From the NCBI GenBank assembly GCA_003641405.1, contig QNAF01000080.1:1-9474 (forward strand): a stretch of 9,474 nucleotides of DNA, given 5' to 3'. Position numbers and translations under genes: made by a program. Origin of the DNA: Candidatus Zixiibacteriota bacterium (GTDB lineage: Bacteria > Zixibacteria > MSB-5A5 > GN15 > FEB-12). Below are positions 6,464 through 9,474 of this stretch, one piece after another (within the stretch, counting starts at the first letter, position 1; every line of letters begins with the position of its first letter). The notes beneath the pieces are model-generated. The model searched no databases. It saw only the letters and a program-made list of their open reading frames with translations, and was not told the DNA's origin.

Positions 6464-6491
6464 TTGGCAAACATTAACTGTAGAATACAAT
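6464..6491 (+). promoter_or_regulatory. Proximal promoter (P2) of the exported-protein / TPR-activator operon
   Basis: TTGGCA (6464-6469) and TACAAT (6486-6491), each five of six to consensus, are 16 bp apart. Transcription from about 6498 would give a leader of about 30 nt that includes the AAGGAG site. The operon therefore seems to be expressed by housekeeping-type sigma factor rather than by sigma-54. Confidence 0.5.
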
Positions 6492-6527
6492 GTAGCTATG
6501 TCTAATAGTCCAACCAAGGAGTGTGTT

Positions 6528-6929
6528 ATGAAAATCTTGTGTGTGTTAGCAGCGTTTCTGTTGGTCTTTGCATTGGCGGGAGACGATGTCTGTGGGCGCG
6601 ACCGCCCGCTGGGTGAAGACGGTTCTCTGACAGACAATCCCGCTGGTCCAGGTGATGGTGATGATCATCCGTGGGGCGGAGATGAGCAGAGCAGTGACGG
6701 CGGTGTGACTAGCGAGTCAACGCGTGACAATTCAGTCATGGACAGGGATGTAATTGCAATCAATCCACTGAGTGACCTGTTCATTCGCTGGATCTTCGAT
6801 TTTGCCAGTTCGAGGACAATCAGGAAGCAGGAGATTATTGTCACCCCTCGTATACGTGAGAGTGAAACCCACGGGGTCAGTCCGCAATTCTCAAGCTCAA
6901 TCAGCTTTCAGCGGAGGGCCGAGAGATAA
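6528..6929 (+). CDS. Small exported acidic protein, translationally coupled to the TPR sigma-54 activator
   Basis: A 133-residue protein that I do not recognise as a named family. ATG 6528 is chosen because AAGGAG (6516-6521) lies six bases upstream; a longer reading from 6459 lacks this. Residues 1-17 (MKILCVLAAFLLVFALA) are a signal peptide with likely cleavage before GDD. Residues 18-74 are low-complexity and rich in Asp, Gly and Glu (for example PAGPGDGDDHPWGGDEQ at 38-54). Residues 76-93 form a hydrophobic or amphipathic stretch (IAINPLSDLFIRWIFDF). The tail from 96 is basic and Ser/Arg-rich (RTIRKQEIIVTPRIRE, ending FQRRAER). The TAA stop overlaps the next gene's ATG by one base (TAATG), so the two are one operon and probably translated in a fixed ratio. 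Possible roles: ligand precursor, partner or anti-activator of the TPR protein, or simply an exported target; none is shown by the sequence. Confidence 0.75.
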   Translation: MKILCVLAAFLLVFALAGDDVCGRDRPLGEDGSLTDNPAGPGDGDDHPWGGDEQSSDGGVTSESTRDNSVMDRDVIAINPLSDLFIRWIFDFASSRTIRKQEIIVTPRIRESETHGVSPQFSSSISFQRRAER

Positions 6930-9199
6930 TGAGGGAACAAAATGACAGAAGTACCGCATTCTGTGAGTCACTTGCTACTTATCTCAAGTCGCTGGTGACC
7001 AGACGGGACTTCGCTAAGGTCATTGAGTGCTACGAAGCAAACCGCACTATGGTGACCGAGGCTGACGATACCTGGGCAGGGCATGTGCTTCACCAGGTAG
7101 CCAAGTCTCATGCTTCCCTTACCAACTACCCCGCTGCCTTGAGAGCCGCAAGAATGGCCCAGACGAAGGCTGTCAGCGAAAGCGACCGCGTTCTACTGGC
7201 TGATATTTTTGTCACGCTGGGTAATATCCTAAGGGATACCGGTGAACTTTCGGAAGCAGAGAAGGCGTTCCGTGACGCAGAATCGATATTCAGAAGAAAT
7301 GACTCGCCGGAGGGTCAGAGCCGTGCTCTGAACCAACTGGCAGGTCTGTATTTCCGCCAGACCAATTATGCCAATGCGCTTGCGGTGCTGATGGACGCGG
7401 TGAGCATTGCCAGGAGGCTTGGTGACAATCAGAAGCTTGCATACATGATGGGCAATATTGGTCGCCTGCAGACGTTCCTGGGTGACTTTGTCGATGCGGA
7501 GAAGCACCTTCGGATCAACGTCGATCTTTCCACCGAGTTGGGTGACAAGATTGAGATTGCTCGTGCCCGGCTGTCACTGGGATATATCTATCTTCAGAAG
7601 GCAGACTACGATAATGCTGAGCAGCAGTTCAATCAGGCCTGTTCACTTATCTCGGTGCTCAACGCACCGCGCGAAGAGATCATGTATTTGACCTATCTTG
7701 GTGAGCTTCAATACCGCACATCTCAGTTTGGCGATGCTCGCAAGACTCTTGAACGCGCAATGGCGTTGGCCGAGGAATCGGTCTCCGGCACGAGCCTGGC
7801 GGGTTGCGCAATGCGGCACCTTGCCGAGCTTCATGTGCGGACTGGAAGTCTCCGGACTGCGGAGCGTCTGGCGGCACGGTCGTCGGCTATAATGAAAAAG
7901 ACCGGCGACAAGGTTGAGATCGGAGCCCTGACCAAGATCAAGGCGCAGGTAGCGGCTTTGCGGAAGCAGGCTGCTCGTTCGTGCAAGCTGTTCCTCAAAG
8001 CGATAGACCTTCTTGATGAATCGGGTGTCCGCTGGGAGAAGGCTGAAGCTCTGGTAGCGGCAGGCTCGTCAGAAGTTTTTGACGACAGGCAGCGCATGAC
8101 ATATCTCTTCCGGGCGGAGGAATTCTATACCCGGGCTCGTCTTGATCGGAAACTGAAAGACATAGGCAGACGGATTGCAGAGTTGGGAGCATTCAACTCG
8201 GATGGTCACAGCGATACTGCCGAGCGTCGGAATGGCGCGGTCGCTAACTACATTACGTGTTGTGAGAAAATCAGGACGTTCAAGAGTCAGTTGCCGATAC
8301 TGGGCAAGTCTGACCTACCGGTGCTTCTTACGGGTGAAACCGGCGTAGGTAAAGATCATCTGGCAAGGCATTTCCATTCGCTGGTCCGACCGAACGCTCC
8401 TTACGTAGCCATCAATTGTGCGTCCGTACCGGAAACGCTTCTGGAATCCGAACTTTTTGGCTTTTGCAGAGGTGCTTTCACGGGTGCCGACAGCGACAAA
8501 AAAGGGCTTTTTGTGACTGCGAATGGCGGCGTCTTGTTACTTGATGAGATCGGTGACATGCCGCTTTCGTTGCAGGCGAAGCTCCTCGGTGTTCTTGAGA
8601 TGCGCAAGGTCATCCCACTGGGCGGCGTCGATGAGGTTGACATCGATGTCATGCTGGTGGCGGCCACTAATCGGAATCTCGAGGAAATGGTGGAGCAGGG
8701 GACATTCCGTCGGGATCTATACTACCGGCTCAGCGGGGTCACTTTCCAACTGCCACCCCTGAGGGAGCGCAAGGAAGACATTCCGTTGCTGCTCGAGTAC
8801 TTTGTGAACAAGTACGATCTCGCACCTGACGGAAAGGATATCCCTGCCGAGGTTGTGCGCCAGTTCATTGATTACGATTGGCCGGGAAATATTCGGGAGC
8901 TTGACAATAAGGTCAGAAGGTTTGACCTGATGGCTCAGATGGCCTCCGAGGGCGATCTTGTTGATCTGACCCGGTCGCTGTTTTCCTCAGATCAGGCTGT
9001 GGCCAGCTCGAACACGCTGTTTGAGCGTGTGGAAGAGTTTGAGCGGCAACTGATCATCGAGGCTTTGCTGGCCTCCCGGGGAAACAAGAGCGAGGCCGCC
9101 CGGATGCTTGGCGTGCACGAAGCTACCGTGCGAACCAAGCTCAAGCGGTACGGTATCGCGCTCCCCGGAACGGAAACATCGGAATCTGCTCCGACTTAG
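6929..9199 (+). CDS. TPR - AAA+ - Fis-type HTH sigma-54-dependent transcriptional activator
   Basis: A 756-residue bacterial enhancer-binding protein, expected to use ATP hydrolysis to open promoters held by sigma-54 RNA polymerase. Residues about 20-410 are TPR-type helical repeats (for example TLGNILRDTGELSEAEKAF at 96-114, QLAGLYFRQTNYANALAVL at 136-154, SLGYIYLQKADYDNAEQQF at 216-234). The AAA+ domain spans about 435-670: Walker A GETGVGKD (469-476), sigma-54 contact loop GAFTGA (515-520), Walker B VLLLDEIGD (535-543), sensor ATNRN, arginine-finger region FRRDLYYRL (593-601) and WPGNIREL (651-658). The C-terminal Fis-like helix-turn-helix is at about 718-743 (GNKSEAARMLGVHEATVRTK). All residues needed for activity appear intact; the usual HEK before GAFTGA is FCR. 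No receiver, GAF or PAS domain is present, so the TPRs are the likely sensor. GGAGGG ten bases before the ATG lies within the upstream gene. A terminator follows, then a sigma-54 promoter. Confidence 0.95.
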   Translation: MREQNDRSTAFCESLATYLKSLVTRRDFAKVIECYEANRTMVTEADDTWAGHVLHQVAKSHASLTNYPAALRAARMAQTKAVSESDRVLLADIFVTLGNILRDTGELSEAEKAFRDAESIFRRNDSPEGQSRALNQLAGLYFRQTNYANALAVLMDAVSIARRLGDNQKLAYMMGNIGRLQTFLGDFVDAEKHLRINVDLSTELGDKIEIARARLSLGYIYLQKADYDNAEQQFNQACSLISVLNAPREEIMYLTYLGELQYRTSQFGDARKTLERAMALAEESVSGTSLAGCAMRHLAELHVRTGSLRTAERLAARSSAIMKKTGDKVEIGALTKIKAQVAALRKQAARSCKLFLKAIDLLDESGVRWEKAEALVAAGSSEVFDDRQRMTYLFRAEEFYTRARLDRKLKDIGRRIAELGAFNSDGHSDTAERRNGAVANYITCCEKIRTFKSQLPILGKSDLPVLLTGETGVGKDHLARHFHSLVRPNAPYVAINCASVPETLLESELFGFCRGAFTGADSDKKGLFVTANGGVLLLDEIGDMPLSLQAKLLGVLEMRKVIPLGGVDEVDIDVMLVAATNRNLEEMVEQGTFRRDLYYRLSGVTFQLPPLRERKEDIPLLLEYFVNKYDLAPDGKDIPAEVVRQFIDYDWPGNIRELDNKVRRFDLMAQMASEGDLVDLTRSLFSSDQAVASSNTLFERVEEFERQLIIEALLASRGNKSEAARMLGVHEATVRTKLKRYGIALPGTETSESAPT

Positions 9200-9295
9200 C
9201 TGGAGCACATTACCTGATGCTGTCGTCCTGAATTCGGCGTACACACACAGCGCAGTATCGGACGGTGGCACGAATTGACCGAACACTCTTTGGTG

Positions 9296-9337
9296 GCGGT
9301 AAGCGACTGATATTCAGACGCTTACCGCTTTTTCTTT
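9296..9337 (+). terminator. Intrinsic terminator of the TPR-activator operon
   Basis: GCGGTAAGCG (9296-9305) pairs perfectly over 10 bp with CGCTTACCGC (9319-9328) around a 13-nt loop, and TTTTTCTTT follows directly. It lies about 97 bp after the stop codon. It separates the activator operon from the sigma-54 promoter region to its right. Confidence 0.9.
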
Positions 9338-9346
9338 GAACGGGGC

Positions 9347-9362
9347 TCGTATAAACATACGA
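9347..9362. repeat. Perfect 6-4-6 dyad in the sigma-54 promoter region (dyad 1)
   Basis: TCGTAT and ATACGA flank AAAC. The centre lies about 100 bp upstream of the -24 GG of the promoter at 9453, within the usual distance of enhancer sites for sigma-54 activators. It differs in sequence from the next dyad, so both need not bind the same protein. Confidence 0.35.
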
Positions 9363-9376
9363 ATCACCATGCTCCG

Positions 9377-9392
9377 ACCAAGAATCCTTGGT
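9377..9392. repeat. Perfect 6-4-6 dyad, candidate activator-binding site (dyad 2)
   Basis: ACCAAG and CTTGGT flank AATC; the centre is 70 bp upstream of the -24 GG, near -94 relative to the predicted start. The right arm is followed by GCCAA, making an overlapping TTGG-TG-CCAA. Dimeric Fis-type HTH domains usually bind dyads of this size, so this is the best candidate enhancer in the window. Confidence 0.4.
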
Positions 9393-9426
9393 GCCAAACA
9401 AATGGAGTAACAGGCTGGTACACAGG

Positions 9427-9445
9427 AGGTTATGTGGCGTAACCT
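9427..9445. repeat. Perfect 6-7-6 dyad directly upstream of the sigma-54 promoter (dyad 3)
   Basis: AGGTTA and TAACCT flank TGTGGCG. It ends seven bases before the TGGCAC element, so a protein bound here would lie close beside sigma-54 polymerase. That is closer than a normal enhancer and suits a repressor or DNA-bending factor. Confidence 0.4.
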
Positions 9446-9452
9446 GATTTCA

Positions 9453-9468
9453 TGGCACAATGCTTGCT
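9453..9468 (+). promoter_or_regulatory. Sigma-54 (-24/-12) promoter firing out of the window
   Basis: TGGCAC (9453-9458), five bases, then TTGCT (9464-9468): this matches the consensus TGGCAC-N5-TTGCW, with the GG and GC dinucleotides at the exact required spacing. A transcript would start near 9479, just past the window edge, so the target gene is not visible. The promoter sits behind an intrinsic terminator and downstream of a gene for a sigma-54 activator, which strengthens the call. Confidence 0.75.
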
Positions 9469-9474
9469 TAGTAA

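Noticed and set aside
9266..9281. Second sigma-54-like site, TGGCACG followed by AATTGACC
   Set aside because: The TTG falls too close to the GG element and there is no GC at the required -12 distance; it also lies upstream of the terminator.
9432..9474. Possible partial CDS from ATG 9432, open to the window end, with AGGAGG upstream
   Set aside because: The ribosome site is only two bases from the ATG, too close to work well, and the frame overlaps the sigma-54 promoter. Only 14 codons are visible, so it cannot be supported; more sequence to the right would decide.
1..9474. tRNA, rRNA, CRISPR array, insertion sequence or integrase
   Set aside because: I read both strands for cloverleaf-like arms, spaced direct repeats and transposase motifs and saw none; covariance-model and repeat searches would settle it.

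Overview
The window (9,474 bp, roughly 50-55% G+C apart from one A+T-richer gene) reads as chromosomal DNA of a free-living, probably Gram-negative bacterium. The best taxonomic hint is the secreted protein at 3422-4570. It joins an SGNH-like domain to thrombospondin type-3 calcium repeats and a C-terminal pair of dockerin-like 'DGADLS-MI--L' repeats, with no cellulosome genes nearby. With the head-GIN (DUF2807) solenoid protein and a TPR-fused sigma-54 activator, this resembles the FCB group, in particular candidate phylum Zixibacteria. That placement is inferred from protein style; there is no rRNA or other marker gene here.

Layout: a NifS/IscS-type cysteine desulfurase with a selenocysteine-lyase-like active-site loop lies on the minus strand (20-1162). 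Everything else is on the plus strand. An A+T-rich integral-membrane methyltransferase of the isoprenylcysteine carboxyl methyltransferase type (1424-1939) is followed by a small GYD-domain protein (2089-2373), an exported DUF2807 beta-solenoid protein (2459-3253) and the secreted SGNH-like/TSP3/dockerin-like protein (3422-4570). These appear to be separate transcription units, with plausible promoters or dyads in most gaps. A 368-bp gap (4571-4938) holds two hairpins, an inverted repeat next to a perfect -10 box, and a good sigma-70-type promoter that ends right at the start of an O-antigen ligase/polymerase-like (Wzy_C) membrane protein (4939-6366).

The most interesting part is the right third. 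Two tandem sigma-70-like promoters precede a short exported acidic protein (6528-6929). Its stop codon overlaps the start codon of a 756-residue TPR / AAA+ / Fis-HTH sigma-54 activator (6929-9199). A clear intrinsic terminator follows, then about 110 bp carrying three perfect short dyads, then a near-consensus -24/-12 sigma-54 promoter pointing out of the right edge (9453-9468). The simplest reading is a self-contained regulatory module: the TPR part senses something (a partner protein, a peptide, or a state linked to the small exported protein), and the AAA+ part switches on the gene or operon just beyond the window. The parts are visible in the sequence; the circuit is inferred.
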